DNA of 64,000 nt from Flavonifractor sp. An82 (GTDB taxonomy: Bacteria; Bacillota; Clostridia; Oscillospirales; Oscillospiraceae): NCBI RefSeq assembly GCF_002159265.1, contig NZ_NFHG01000014.1:29814-93813 (forward strand), in the 5' to 3' direction. The notes beneath the pieces were generated by a model. That model was not told the origin of the DNA and ran no database searches. It saw only the letters and a program-made list of their open reading frames with translations. Position 1 is the first letter of the stretch; each line of letters starts with the position of its first letter. Shown here one piece after another: positions 38,310 to 46,656 of the stretch. The position numbers were made by a program, and so were the translations under genes.

Positions 38310-38802
38310 CGGTGCGCATCCCCTCAATGAGGCGGACCTTGATATAGCCGCCCTCCACGTTGGTCTCCACCAGGAACTCGTCCACAGCGGGGATCATATA
38401 CTCGTGCTCGCCCTTGACCACATAGACCTCGTGGGCAGGGGGCGTGAGCACGTCGGCCACCACGCCAAGCTTCTCGCCGGTGGCGGCATCGATGACTTCC
38501 AGGCCCATCAGGTCGGCGATGAAGTGACGGCCGTCGGGCAGCTCCACGCCGGTGCGGTCGATGAACACCGTCTTGCCCTTCATGGCCATGGCGGCATTCA
38601 CGTTGTCCACGCCCTCCAGGAAGGCCAGCACGTTGCCCTTGTGGATGCGGGTGGAACGGACTTTGATGGGCTTGCCGTCCACATAGAGTACGTCAAACTG
38701 GCAGAGAAATTCCGGGGAATCACACCAGGGCACGATCTTGACCTCGCCCTGGATGCCGTGGGTGTTGACGATCTGTCCGGCCTCTAAAAATTGGTTTTTC
38801 AT
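38302..38802 (-). CDS. rimM: 16S rRNA processing protein RimM
   Basis: RimM assists maturation of the 30S head and binds ribosomal protein S19. The 166-residue protein has the N-terminal barrel EAGQIVNTHGIQGEVKIVPW and the C-terminal PRC-like domain with EYMIPAVDEFLVETN. The start at 38802 has GGAG eight bases upstream. A perfect terminator lies between khpA and this gene, so rimM-trmD may be partly uncoupled from the ffh-rpsP part of the block. Confidence 0.94.
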   Translation of the reverse strand: MKNQFLEAGQIVNTHGIQGEVKIVPWCDSPEFLCQFDVLYVDGKPIKVRSTRIHKGNVLAFLEGVDNVNAAMAMKGKTVFIDRTGVELPDGRHFIADLMGLEVIDAATGEKLGVVADVLTPPAHEVYVVKGEHEYMIPAVDEFLVETNVEGGYIKVRLIEGMRTDV

Positions 38803-38834
38803 CGGTATCACTCCGAATCCTGTAAAATGTGCAT

Positions 38835-38882
38835 GATATGAAAAAGCCGACCGACCACAGGGTCGGTCGGCTTTTTCATATC
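38835..38882 (-). terminator. Terminator between khpA and rimM
   Basis: A perfect 22-bp stem (38835-38856 with 38861-38882) with a four-base loop contains A5/T5 runs, so it works in either direction. It splits an otherwise continuous minus-strand gene block. Confidence 0.88.
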
Positions 38883-38902
38883 CGGGGGAGTGCCCCCCGG
38901 AG

Positions 38903-39133
38903 TTAGTCGACGATCTCGACGGAAACCTTGGTGCCCTGGCGCTGAGCAACGGAGCGCATCAGGGTGCGGATCTCCTTGGCAATGCGGCCCTGACGGCCGA
39001 TCACCTTGCCCATGTCCTCGGGGGCCACCCGAAGCTCCAGGACGGTCTCGCTCTCACCCGCGTGCTCGGTGACCTCCACGGAATCGGGGTGGTCCACCAG
39101 GTTGCGGGCAATATAGGTGAGCAATTCCTTCAT
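38903..39133 (-). CDS. khpA: KH-domain RNA-binding protein KhpA
   Basis: This 76-residue single KH domain has the GxxG-type loop as VIGRQGRIAKEIRTLMR. It is the small KH protein usually encoded between rpsP and rimM, and it partners KhpB in RNA binding linked to cell elongation and division in other Firmicutes. AGGAGGGC lies upstream of the ATG, at slightly long spacing. It lies 18 bases after rpsP. Confidence 0.93.
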   Translation of the reverse strand: MKELLTYIARNLVDHPDSVEVTEHAGESETVLELRVAPEDMGKVIGRQGRIAKEIRTLMRSVAQRQGTKVSVEIVD

Positions 39134-39151
39134 GCCAGCTGTGCCCTCCTA

Positions 39152-39391
39152 TCAGATGGCGCCAGCTTTTTTCAGCAGAGCCTTCACGGTCTCAGTGGGC
39201 TGAGCGCCGGTCTTGATCCAGGCCTGGGCGCGCTCGGCGTCCACCTTGATCTCGGCGGGCTGGGTCAGAGGATTGTAAGTGCCGATCTCCTCGATGAAAC
39301 GGCCGTCACGGGGATAGCGGGAGTCAGCCACCACGATGCGGTAGAAGGGAGCCTTCTTGGCGCCCATACGACGCAGTCTGATCTTAACCAT
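39152..39391 (-). CDS. rpsP: 30S ribosomal protein S16
   Basis: This 79-residue ribosomal protein has the standard start [25 protein letters not shown] and the segment [29 protein letters not shown] precedes the ATG. It lies 69 bases after ffh in the conserved block. Confidence 0.97.
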   Translation of the reverse strand: MVKIRLRRMGAKKAPFYRIVVADSRYPRDGRFIEEIGTYNPLTQPAEIKVDAERAQAWIKTGAQPTETVKALLKKAGAI

Positions 39392-39460
39392 TGTATCTTC
39401 ACCTCCATGTAATCGTAAAGCATATCTATGGAAACGCGGCTTGGCGCGTTTACCACCCTG

Positions 39461-40819
39461 TCAGAAGGGCAGACCGGGCATTTTGCCCAGCTTGCCCAGT
39501 TTCCCCAGCTTGCTCATGCGCTTGATCTGCTTGCCGGAGAACTGCTTGCTCATCTGCTGCATCATGTCGAACTGCTTGAGCAGACGGTTGATGTCCACCA
39601 CCTGGGTGCCCGAGCCGGCGGCAATGCGCTTTTTCCGGCTGTTGTTCAGCAGGGAGGGGTCCTCCCGCTCGGCAGGGGTCATGGACAGGATAATGGCCTC
39701 GGTGCGGGCCAGTGCACCCTCGTCGATGGCGGCGCCCTCAAGAGCTTTGCCGTTGACGCCGGGGAGCATCCCGGCGATGTCGGTGAGGGAGCCCATGCTC
39801 TTGAGCTGCACCAGCTGGTCATAGAAATCGGAGAGGGTGAACTTGTTCTTGCGCAGCTTCTGCTCCAGCTCGGCGGCCTTCTTGGCGTCGAAGGTCTGCT
39901 GGGCCTTCTCGATGAGGGTGAGCACATCGCCCATGCCCAGAATACGGGAGGCCATACGGTCGGGGTAGAACACGTCCACCTGGTCCAGCTTCTCACCCTG
40001 GCCCACGAACTTGATGGGCTTGCCGGTGACCGCCTTGATGGAGAGGGCCGCGCCGCCTCTGGCGTCGCCGTCCAGCTTGGTGAGCATGACGCCGGTGATG
40101 TCCAGAGCCTCGTCAAAGGCCTTGGCGGCATTGACCGCGTCCTGACCGATCATGGCGTCCACGATGAGCAGGATCTCGGTGGGATTGATGGCCGCCTTCA
40201 TGTCCTTGAGCTGTTCCATCAGCTCCTCGTCCACGTGGAGACGGCCGGCAGTATCGATGAATACGATGTCATTGCCGTGCTTTTTGGCGTGCTCGATGCC
40301 CGCCTTGGCAATGTCGATGGGGTCGATCTGGCCCATCTGGAACACGGGCACATCCACCTGGGAGCCCACCACCTCCAGCTGGGTGATGGCGGCGGGGCGG
40401 AAGGTGTCGCAGGCCACCAGCAGGGGCCGCTTGCCCTGTTTTTTCAGAAAGCCCGCCAGCTTGGCGCCGTTGGTGGTCTTGCCGGCGCCGTTGAGGCCGC
40501 ACAGCATCACCACCGTGGGGGGCTTGGGGGAGATGGTCAGCTTGGTGCTCTCGCCGCCCATCAGGTTGGTCAGCTCTTCATTGACGATCTTGACGATCAT
40601 CTGAGCGGGGGTCAGGCTCTCCAGTACGTCGGAGCCCACGGCCCGCTCGGTGACGGAGGCCACAAACTGCTTGACCACCTTGAAGTTTACGTCGGCCTCC
40701 AGCAGGGCCATCCGGATCTCCTTCATGGCCTCCTTTACGTCGGCCTCGGTGAGACGGCCCTTGCCCCGCAGCCGCTTGAAGGCGGCGGACAGCTTTTCGG
40801 TCAGTCCTTCAAATGCCAT
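39461..40819 (-). CDS. ffh: Signal recognition particle GTPase Ffh
   Basis: This 452-residue protein targets nascent membrane proteins to the Sec machinery with SRP RNA and FtsY. The NG domain has LCGLNGAGKTTNGAKLA, DTAGRLHVDEEL and TKLDGDARGGAAL. The methionine-rich M domain (from about residue 300) ends FDMMQQMSKQFSGKQ and binds SRP RNA. It lies three bases after ylxM, so the pair is translationally linked. It is an ordinary, complete gene. Confidence 0.97.
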   Translation of the reverse strand: MAFEGLTEKLSAAFKRLRGKGRLTEADVKEAMKEIRMALLEADVNFKVVKQFVASVTERAVGSDVLESLTPAQMIVKIVNEELTNLMGGESTKLTISPKPPTVVMLCGLNGAGKTTNGAKLAGFLKKQGKRPLLVACDTFRPAAITQLEVVGSQVDVPVFQMGQIDPIDIAKAGIEHAKKHGNDIVFIDTAGRLHVDEELMEQLKDMKAAINPTEILLIVDAMIGQDAVNAAKAFDEALDITGVMLTKLDGDARGGAALSIKAVTGKPIKFVGQGEKLDQVDVFYPDRMASRILGMGDVLTLIEKAQQTFDAKKAAELEQKLRKNKFTLSDFYDQLVQLKSMGSLTDIAGMLPGVNGKALEGAAIDEGALARTEAIILSMTPAEREDPSLLNNSRKKRIAAGSGTQVVDINRLLKQFDMMQQMSKQFSGKQIKRMSKLGKLGKLGKMPGLPF

Positions 40820-40822
40820 GGG

Positions 40823-41191
40823 TTACTCCTGTTTCAGCTGATCCAGAATGCCGCGGATACGGCCGCACTGAATCTCAACCTCGTCGTCCTGCCAGCGCTG
40901 CTCGTTGCGCTGGGCAATGGCATTCACCGCCTCTTCCACCTCCAGGAACTGCTGCTGCATCTTGTGGAAGCGCTTGATGATGCCGGTCTTGTCCTCCAGC
41001 TCGGTGAGGATGGCCTCAGCCCGGACGATCACGTCCCGGACGCCCTGGCGGGTGATGCCGTAGTTCTCGGCGATCTCGGCCAGAGAGAGGTCCTCGTTGT
41101 AGTAGAGGTCATAGAATTCCTTCTGACGGTCGGTGAGCATGTCTCCATAGAAATCATAGAGCAGAGCCATGCGGTAGGCCTGGTTCTTCAT
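40823..41191 (-). CDS. ylxM: YlxM/p13-like putative DNA-binding protein of the SRP operon
   Basis: This 122-residue helix-turn-helix protein (LSLAEIAENYGITRQGVRDVIVRAE, sigma-70 region 4-like) is the usual partner of ffh in Firmicutes and binds SRP components in streptococci. GAAGGAGGGTGTACC precedes the ATG at 41191. It is the first gene of the minus-strand block, behind the promoter at 41259-41287. Confidence 0.92.
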   Translation of the reverse strand: MKNQAYRMALLYDFYGDMLTDRQKEFYDLYYNEDLSLAEIAENYGITRQGVRDVIVRAEAILTELEDKTGIIKRFHKMQQQFLEVEEAVNAIAQRNEQRWQDDEVEIQCGRIRGILDQLKQE

Positions 41192-41258
41192 GGTACACCC
41201 TCCTTCAGGAAGTCGTTCTGTAAAGGAAGTAAAGTTTCAAAGCTTTACAACAGAGGTG

Positions 41259-41287
41259 ATGATACACGATTTTTCTCCGTTTGTCAA
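41259..41287 (-). promoter_or_regulatory. Promoter of the ylxM-ffh-rpsP-khpA block
   Basis: TTGACA (41282-41287), 17 bases, TATCAT (41259-41264) on the minus strand, about 67 bases before ylxM. Confidence 0.85.
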
Positions 41288-41400
41288 GGGGGAACAGGAC
41301 AATTCTTTTCCTCTTTTTCTTGCTGGCAGGAGGACGGTCCGCGCATAAATTTCCCCCGCCGGCAAAGACTAGGAGCACATCAGACAAGGAGGTCATACCA

Positions 41401-42663
41401 GTGAGAATCCGTATCCTGATCGCCGCGGCTCTGACAGCGGCGGCACTGACCGCCGCCCTGCCTGCCTCGGCCCTCTTTTCAGACCAGGAGGAGAGCAGTC
41501 CGGCGGTGCTGGACGTGGTGAAAAACGGCATGGCGGCCCAGAGCATCGACTTTCAGTCCTCCGACTTTGTGGTGGAGGGGGATGGCGCCCTGGACGCCAT
41601 CGTGATCACCCGGCTGCCCGAAGAGGGTGTGCTCACCGTGGGCGGCCAGATGGTAGGTGAGGGTGACGTGATTGCCATAAGTGCGGTGGACGGCCTGCGC
41701 TTCACCCCCGCCGCCGCTTCGGAGGCGGCTGAGTCCGGGTTCCGGTTCCAGCCTGTCTTTGCCGACGGCAGCCAGGGGGAGGAGACCGGCGTGGAGCTCC
41801 ACCTGCTGAAAGAGGCCAACGGGGCCCCGGTGGCGGAAAACCTGGAGCTTACCACCTATAAAAATGTAGCGGTCACCGACCGCTTTTCCGCCGTGGACCC
41901 GGAGGGCGACCTGCTCACCTACCGGCTGGTGAAGAAGCCCGCCCGGGGGTCGGTAACCATCGGGGAGGACGGTCAGTTCGTCTACACCCCCTATGAAAAC
42001 AAGACCGGCAAGGACTCCTTCACCTATATCGCCATGGACACAGTGGGCAATGCCTCCGACCCGGCTACCGTCAAGGTGAAGATCGAGAAGCCGGACACCA
42101 AGGTGACCTACGCCGATCTGGACGGCCACCCCGCCCACAAGGCGGCCATCCGCCTGGCGGAGGAGGGGGTCTTTGTGGGGGAGTGTATGGGGGGCGCCTA
42201 CATCTTCCAGCCTGATGCCGCAATTACCCGCAGCGAGTTTGTAGCCATGGCCATGAATGCCGCCGGGGTGGACACCCTGGAGGGAGTGACTCGCACCGGC
42301 TTCGCCGATGACGACAGCATCCCCACCTGGGCCAAGCCCTATGTGTCCTCCGCTCTGAAATGCGGGCTGGTCCAGGGTACCGCCGATGAGGAGGGCAAGG
42401 TGGTATTTCGTGCCGAGGACTCCATTACCACCGCCGAGGCGGCAGTGCTGCTGGACCGGGTGCTCTCGGTCACCGACGTGGACGCACAGACCTTTGCCGC
42501 TGACGCCCCCGCCTGGGCGGCCCAGTCGGCGGCCAACCTGTCCACCTGCGGGGTGCTGCCGGCGGACGCCGGCCTTACCGAGACCCTGACCCGTGGGGAG
42601 GCGGCGGAGCTGCTGTGCGCCGCCCTGGACCTGATGGACAGCCGGGACACAGGCTGGTTTTAA
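41401..42663 (+). CDS. Secreted SLH-domain protein with Ig/cadherin-like repeat
   Basis: This 420-residue exported protein starts at a GTG (41401), with AAGGAGG eight bases upstream. The signal peptide spans residues 1-24 (ALTAALPASA). Next come a unique region, an Ig-like domain of the tandem-95/cadherin-5 type (about 135-235, VAVTDRFSAVDPEGDLLTYRL...YENKTGKDSFTY) and C-terminal SLH-type repeats (YADLDGHPAHKAAIRLAEEG, TRSEFVAMAMN, FADDDSIPTWAKPY, TRGEAAELLCAALDLM). It is probably attached to wall polymer through the SLH motifs. It stands alone, divergent from the SRP block, with a terminator. Its ligand or role is unknown. Confidence 0.87.
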   Translation: MRIRILIAAALTAAALTAALPASALFSDQEESSPAVLDVVKNGMAAQSIDFQSSDFVVEGDGALDAIVITRLPEEGVLTVGGQMVGEGDVIAISAVDGLRFTPAAASEAAESGFRFQPVFADGSQGEETGVELHLLKEANGAPVAENLELTTYKNVAVTDRFSAVDPEGDLLTYRLVKKPARGSVTIGEDGQFVYTPYENKTGKDSFTYIAMDTVGNASDPATVKVKIEKPDTKVTYADLDGHPAHKAAIRLAEEGVFVGECMGGAYIFQPDAAITRSEFVAMAMNAAGVDTLEGVTRTGFADDDSIPTWAKPYVSSALKCGLVQGTADEEGKVVFRAEDSITTAEAAVLLDRVLSVTDVDAQTFAADAPAWAAQSAANLSTCGVLPADAGLTETLTRGEAAELLCAALDLMDSRDTGWF

Positions 42664-42666
42664 AAA

Positions 42667-42700
42667 GGAAACGGCCGCTGAAAAGCGGCCGTTTTCCCTT
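42667..42700 (+). terminator. Terminator between the SLH gene and the convergent MFS gene
   Basis: A ten-bp GC-rich stem AACGGCCGCT/AGCGGCCGTT (42670-42679 with 42684-42693) with a GAAA loop, flanked by A and T runs, serves the SLH gene and possibly the MFS gene. Confidence 0.8.
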
Positions 42701-43842
42701 TATCCCTGTGGGCGGGAGGAATACCACTTGAAAAAGAGGGCCAGACCGGCCAGACAGAGGACGCCGCCAAACCAGAAAGCCCAGGACAGGTTGACCTCCG
42801 CCAGAGCCCCGAAGACCAGGTTGGTGCCCACGCCCACCCCGTCCATCAGCATGGCATGGACGCTGAGGGCGGTGGCCCGGTGGGGGGTGGTGACCTGCTG
42901 GTTCTGCAGCTCCATAAGAAAGGGCTGGAACAGGGTGTGGCACAGCCGCAGGCCCAGAATGGCACAGATGGAGGGAAGAGGGGAAAATGTGAGGGCCAGC
43001 ACCACACAGGCCGCCGTCCCGCCGCCATACAGCAGCAGGGCGGTCCCACGCTTCCCCGTCCTGTGGGTGAGCCGGGCGGACCAGATCCCCGCCATGCCCG
43101 CCACAGTGGCGGCGACGTAGAGCAGGCCGATGGCCTCATCGGGCAGACCGCACCGGGCATATTGCAGCTGATTCAAAAAGGTTGTAATGGTCTGGTGAGC
43201 CTCGCTCATCAGCACCCCGGCCAGGAGAAAGAGCAGCAGACGCCGGTGGGACAGGGTCTGGCGCAGCACCTCCAGGGTCAGCCTGGCGGAGAAAGGGGCG
43301 GGCGGCTTCACCTCGGTGAGCCCCAGGGTGCACAGGGCGGCGGCACCGTAGCTGAGGACGGTGAGCAGGCCCGCCAGCGGATAATTGTCCCCCACAAAGA
43401 GGGAAAAGACAAGGGCGGCCATGAGCAGACCGGCGGTCTGGAGGCTGTTGTACCGCCCGAAGACCTTCTGGCTGTCCTGCCCGGAGCAGGAGAGATATAA
43501 AATGCTGGCGTCCACACCGGACAGCCCGGCGGTCACCACGCTGAGCATGATCCGCTCCAGCAGGAAGCCGCCGAAGCCGGTAGCCTGCCAGAACACGATC
43601 TTGGAGAGAAAATAGAGAAAGCAGCAGGCCACCATGGTATTTTTGTAGCCCAGCTTGTCGGCCAGAATTCCCCAGGGCACCTCCAGCAGGATGCACAGGG
43701 CCAGGGAGATGCTCTCGATGAGGGTGATCTGGGCGATGGATACCCCCTGGGCCTCCCGGTAGAGGGTGGCGATGGGGCCGTAAAAGACCATGCCCTGGAG
43801 CAGGGCGATGGCATACATGCATCGTAAGTTGCGTTTGGACAT
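42700..43842 (-). CDS. Major facilitator superfamily transporter
   Basis: This 380-residue integral membrane protein has about 11-12 hydrophobic segments and the MFS motif A-like loop GILADKLGYKN between helices 2 and 3. The drug-proton antiporter-like fold fits efflux, but no substrate motif is decisive. The start MSKRNLRCMYAIALLQG at 43842 follows GGAAGGATCGGATTTTTT. The gene sits behind its own promoter, a six-codon leader ORF and a long hairpin (43869-43999). That layout is reminiscent of translation-attenuated resistance genes. Convergent with the SLH gene. Confidence 0.88.
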   Translation of the reverse strand: MSKRNLRCMYAIALLQGMVFYGPIATLYREAQGVSIAQITLIESISLALCILLEVPWGILADKLGYKNTMVACCFLYFLSKIVFWQATGFGGFLLERIMLSVVTAGLSGVDASILYLSCSGQDSQKVFGRYNSLQTAGLLMAALVFSLFVGDNYPLAGLLTVLSYGAAALCTLGLTEVKPPAPFSARLTLEVLRQTLSHRRLLLFLLAGVLMSEAHQTITTFLNQLQYARCGLPDEAIGLLYVAATVAGMAGIWSARLTHRTGKRGTALLLYGGGTAACVVLALTFSPLPSICAILGLRLCHTLFQPFLMELQNQQVTTPHRATALSVHAMLMDGVGVGTNLVFGALAEVNLSWAFWFGGVLCLAGLALFFKWYSSRPQG

Positions 43843-43868
43843 AAAAAATCCGATCCTTCCTGAATTTC

Positions 43869-43916
43869 TGCATCAAAACAAGACGCTGGAGCACAGCGCC
43901 GGGATGTCTTGATGCA
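43869..43916 (-). promoter_or_regulatory. Leader hairpin upstream of the MFS gene
   Basis: The arms TGCATC/GATGCA and CAAGAC/GTCTTG pair across about 48 bases with a five-base bulge. It starts right after the six-codon leader ORF and ends 27 bases before the MFS start. No U-tract follows, so effects on translation are more likely than termination. Confidence 0.55.
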
Positions 43917-43918
43917 AA

Positions 43919-43939
43919 TCAGGTGGGATTGGACCGCAT
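43919..43939 (-). CDS. Possible six-residue leader peptide MRSNPT
   Basis: ATG-CGG-TCC-AAT-CCC-ACC-TGA has a ribosome site (CAGGAG, nine bases upstream) and lies about 32 bases after the promoter -10. The leader hairpin begins immediately after it. It could sense ribosome stalling by an antibiotic and control the MFS gene. It is too short for coding statistics, so the call rests on layout only. Confidence 0.45.
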   Translation of the reverse strand: MRSNPT

Positions 43940-43970
43940 GGCAAAAACTCCTGTCTGTCAGGATAGGACT

Positions 43971-43999
43971 ACTGTATCAGAATGCGGGCGCCCTGTCAA
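43971..43999 (-). promoter_or_regulatory. Promoter of the MFS transporter gene
   Basis: TTGACA (43994-43999), 17 bases, TACAGT (43971-43976) on the minus strand. Confidence 0.75.
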
Positions 44000-44048
44000 G
44001 AAAACCGCAAAAAGGGGAAGTTTTCCCGGACAGATGGTCGAAAGGTGG

Positions 44049-44077
44049 TTGAGTATAGAGGTAAAGCGTGCTATAAT
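44049..44077 (+). promoter_or_regulatory. Promoter of ddl-murF
   Basis: TTGAGT (44049-44054), 17 bases, TATAAT (44072-44077), 50 bases before ddl. Confidence 0.8.
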
Positions 44078-44127
44078 ATACCATTAGCGCGTATCATACT
44101 GTATCAAACTGGCAACTGAGGTGTGTT

Positions 44128-45177
44128 ATGAAGATCGTAGTTTTGGCCGGGGGCCTGTCCCCGGAGCGGAACGTGTCCCTTTCCACCGGAACCATGGTGA
44201 CCGAAGCCCTGCGGCAGCTGGGCCATCGGGCGGGACTCATTGACATGTTTTTCGGCCTGGAGGATGGCCGGGCGGACGAGTCTTTTTTTGACGCGCCGGT
44301 GCCCGATACCTTTAAAGAAGTAAGCCGTGAGGCCCCCGACCTGGAGCAGGTCCGCCGCAGCCGACCCGGCGACAGCAAAAGTGTGTTCGGTCCCGGGGTG
44401 CTGGAGCTGTGCCGGATGGCCGACATGGTGTTCCTGGCCCTCCACGGCACCTGCGGTGAGGACGGCAAGGTGCAGGCCGCCTTTGACCTGATGGGCATTC
44501 CCTACACCGGGGCGGGCTACCTGTCCAGCGCCATCGCCATGGATAAGGACCTGACCAAGCGGATGGTGGCCGACGTGGTGAATACCCCCGGCTGGAAGAC
44601 GGTGGAGTACAAGGCGGAGGACATCGACGGCCTGGTGAAGAACGCCCGGCTGCCCCTGGTGGTCAAGCCGGTGGCCAGCGGCTCCTCCATCGGCGTTTCC
44701 ATCGCCCACACCGCCGATGAGCTGCGCAAGGCCCTCACCGACGGGCTGGAGCTGGGCGGCCGTACCGTGCTGGAGGAGTACGTCAAGGGCCGTGAGATCC
44801 AGGTGGGCATCCTGGAGGGGAAGGCCCTGCCCTCCATCGAGATCATCCCCAAGGAGGGCTTCTACGACTACGCCAACAAGTACCAGCCCGGCGCGGCCCT
44901 GGAGGTGTGCCCCTCTGAGATCCCCACGGAGTGGGAGGAGAAGCTCCGCGCCGCCGCCCTGCGGGTGTATGAGACCCTGGGCCTGTCCGTCTACTCCCGG
45001 GCCGACTTCATCGTCACCTCGGACGGGGAGCCCTGGTTCCTGGAGATCAACACCCTGCCCGGCATGACCCCCACCAGCCTGCTGCCTCAGGAGGCGGCCG
45101 CCGTGGGCATCAACTACAACGAGCTGTGTCACCGCATTGTCAACGCCTCCCTGGAGGCCAGAAAACAGGGCCGCTGA
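44128..45177 (+). CDS. ddl: D-alanine--D-alanine ligase
   Basis: This 349-residue ATP-grasp enzyme makes the D-Ala-D-Ala dipeptide for peptidoglycan. Motifs are LAGGLSPERNVSLST, ALHGTCGEDGKVQAAF, KPVASGSSIGVS, and the metal-binding LEINTLPGMTP. The omega-loop segment FYDYANKY has the Tyr seen in D-Ala-D-Ala rather than D-Ala-D-Lac ligases. AGGTGTGTT precedes the ATG. It is followed by murF after 42 bases, the next user of its product. Confidence 0.95.
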   Translation: MKIVVLAGGLSPERNVSLSTGTMVTEALRQLGHRAGLIDMFFGLEDGRADESFFDAPVPDTFKEVSREAPDLEQVRRSRPGDSKSVFGPGVLELCRMADMVFLALHGTCGEDGKVQAAFDLMGIPYTGAGYLSSAIAMDKDLTKRMVADVVNTPGWKTVEYKAEDIDGLVKNARLPLVVKPVASGSSIGVSIAHTADELRKALTDGLELGGRTVLEEYVKGREIQVGILEGKALPSIEIIPKEGFYDYANKYQPGAALEVCPSEIPTEWEEKLRAAALRVYETLGLSVYSRADFIVTSDGEPWFLEINTLPGMTPTSLLPQEAAAVGINYNELCHRIVNASLEARKQGR

Positions 45178-45219
45178 TCCGGCGGATCTGGAACGAGAGA
45201 GATCAAAGGAGAAAGCATC

Positions 45220-46611
45220 ATGGAGCCGATGACCATACGAGAGATCATGGAAGCGGTAGGCGGCAGCCTGCTGGGAGACTTCGGGGATCTGAACCGTACG
45301 GTGGGCCGGGTGGAGACCGACAGCCGTACCATCCACCCTGGTTCTCTGTTCATCCCCCTGGTGGGAGAGCGTTTTGACGGCCACGCCTACATCAACGCCG
45401 CTCTGGAGGGGGGCGCGGCGGGCTGCTTCACCCAGCGGGAGCGGGACAGCTACCTGCCCGGTAAGTTCTATATTAAGGTAAAATCCACTCACCGGGCCCT
45501 GCGGGATCTGGCCAAGTACTATAAGCAGAAGTTCAATGTGCCTGTGATCGCCATCACCGGCTCGGTGGGCAAGACCACCACCAAGGACATGGTGGCGGCG
45601 GTGCTGGGGGAGAAGTTCAACGTCCTCAAGACCGAGGGCAACCTGAATAACGATATCGGGGTGCCCATGACTCTGCTGCGGCTCAAGCCGGAGCACCAGA
45701 TCGCCGTGCTGGAGCTGGGCATGAACCACGCCGGAGAGATCGACTACCTCTCCGCCATCGTGGAGCCCGATCTGATCCTGATGACCAATATCGGCGATTC
45801 CCATATCGAGCACTTCGGCTCCCGGGAGAAGATCCTGGAGGCCAAGAGCGAGATCTTCCACTATGCCAAGCCGGGCGCCCCCGCCATCATCAACGGCGAC
45901 GACCCCCTGCTGAACACCCTGCCCGGCAAGCTGGACCACCCCTTCATCCGGGTGGGCTCCGCTGAGGGGCTGGACTACCGGGCGGTAGACCTTGCCAGCG
46001 ACGGTAAGAGCCGCATTACCTGTACCGTAAAGACGCCCGACGGCGATTTTCAGGTGGAGATCCCCGCCCTGGGGGACCACATGATCTATCCCACCCTGAT
46101 GGCCACGGCGGTGGGCCGGCATTTCGGCCTCACTGATGGGGAGATCGCCGACGGCGTGCTCCACTTTGCCCCCACCAAGATGCGGATGAATATCCTGTCC
46201 CGGGCCGACGACATCACCATCCTCAACGACACCTACAACGCCAATCCCCAGTCCATGCGGGCGGCGGTCCAGGTGCTCTCCAACGCCAAGGGGGAGTACA
46301 AGGTGGCGGTGCTGGGCGATATGTTTGAGCTGGGCCCCCTGGCCCCCGCCCTCCACGCCGGCATCGGCGAGTATCTGGGCAAGGCGGGCATCCACTGCCT
46401 GGTGGCGGTAGGCGAGCTGTCCCAGCATATTTACGACGCCGCCAAGGCGGCCGGGGTGCCGGTGTGCTGGCACTGCGCCGACAAGGCCGAGGCCAAGCCG
46501 GTGCTGGATAGCGTGGTGCGGCCCCATGCCACCATCCTGGTGAAGGCCTCCCGGGGCATGGCCATGGAGGAGCTGGTGGAGTATCTGATCTCCATCACCA
46601 AAGAGGCATAA
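45220..46611 (+). CDS. murF: UDP-N-acetylmuramoyl-tripeptide--D-alanyl-D-alanine ligase
   Basis: This 463-residue Mur ligase adds D-Ala-D-Ala to UDP-MurNAc-tripeptide. It has the N-terminal uridine-binding domain (VETDSRTIHPGSLFIPL), the ATP loop AITGSVGKTTTKDM, the central motif LELGMNHAGEIDYL and the C-terminal domain with NDTYNANPQSMRAA and KASRGMAMEELV. AAAGGAGAAAGCATC precedes the ATG. It forms an operon with ddl. Confidence 0.96.
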   Translation: MEPMTIREIMEAVGGSLLGDFGDLNRTVGRVETDSRTIHPGSLFIPLVGERFDGHAYINAALEGGAAGCFTQRERDSYLPGKFYIKVKSTHRALRDLAKYYKQKFNVPVIAITGSVGKTTTKDMVAAVLGEKFNVLKTEGNLNNDIGVPMTLLRLKPEHQIAVLELGMNHAGEIDYLSAIVEPDLILMTNIGDSHIEHFGSREKILEAKSEIFHYAKPGAPAIINGDDPLLNTLPGKLDHPFIRVGSAEGLDYRAVDLASDGKSRITCTVKTPDGDFQVEIPALGDHMIYPTLMATAVGRHFGLTDGEIADGVLHFAPTKMRMNILSRADDITILNDTYNANPQSMRAAVQVLSNAKGEYKVAVLGDMFELGPLAPALHAGIGEYLGKAGIHCLVAVGELSQHIYDAAKAAGVPVCWHCADKAEAKPVLDSVVRPHATILVKASRGMAMEELVEYLISITKEA

Positions 46612-46616
46612 AAAGA

Positions 46617-46643
46617 GGCCGCCGGACATCTGTCCGGCGGCCC
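46617..46643 (+). terminator. Weak terminator between murF and mtnA
   Basis: An 11-12 bp GC-rich perfect stem with a two-base loop after the murF stop, followed by CCGTTTGG only. It may also serve the convergent mtnA. Confidence 0.55.
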
Positions 46644-46656
46644 GTTTGGCCCGCTG

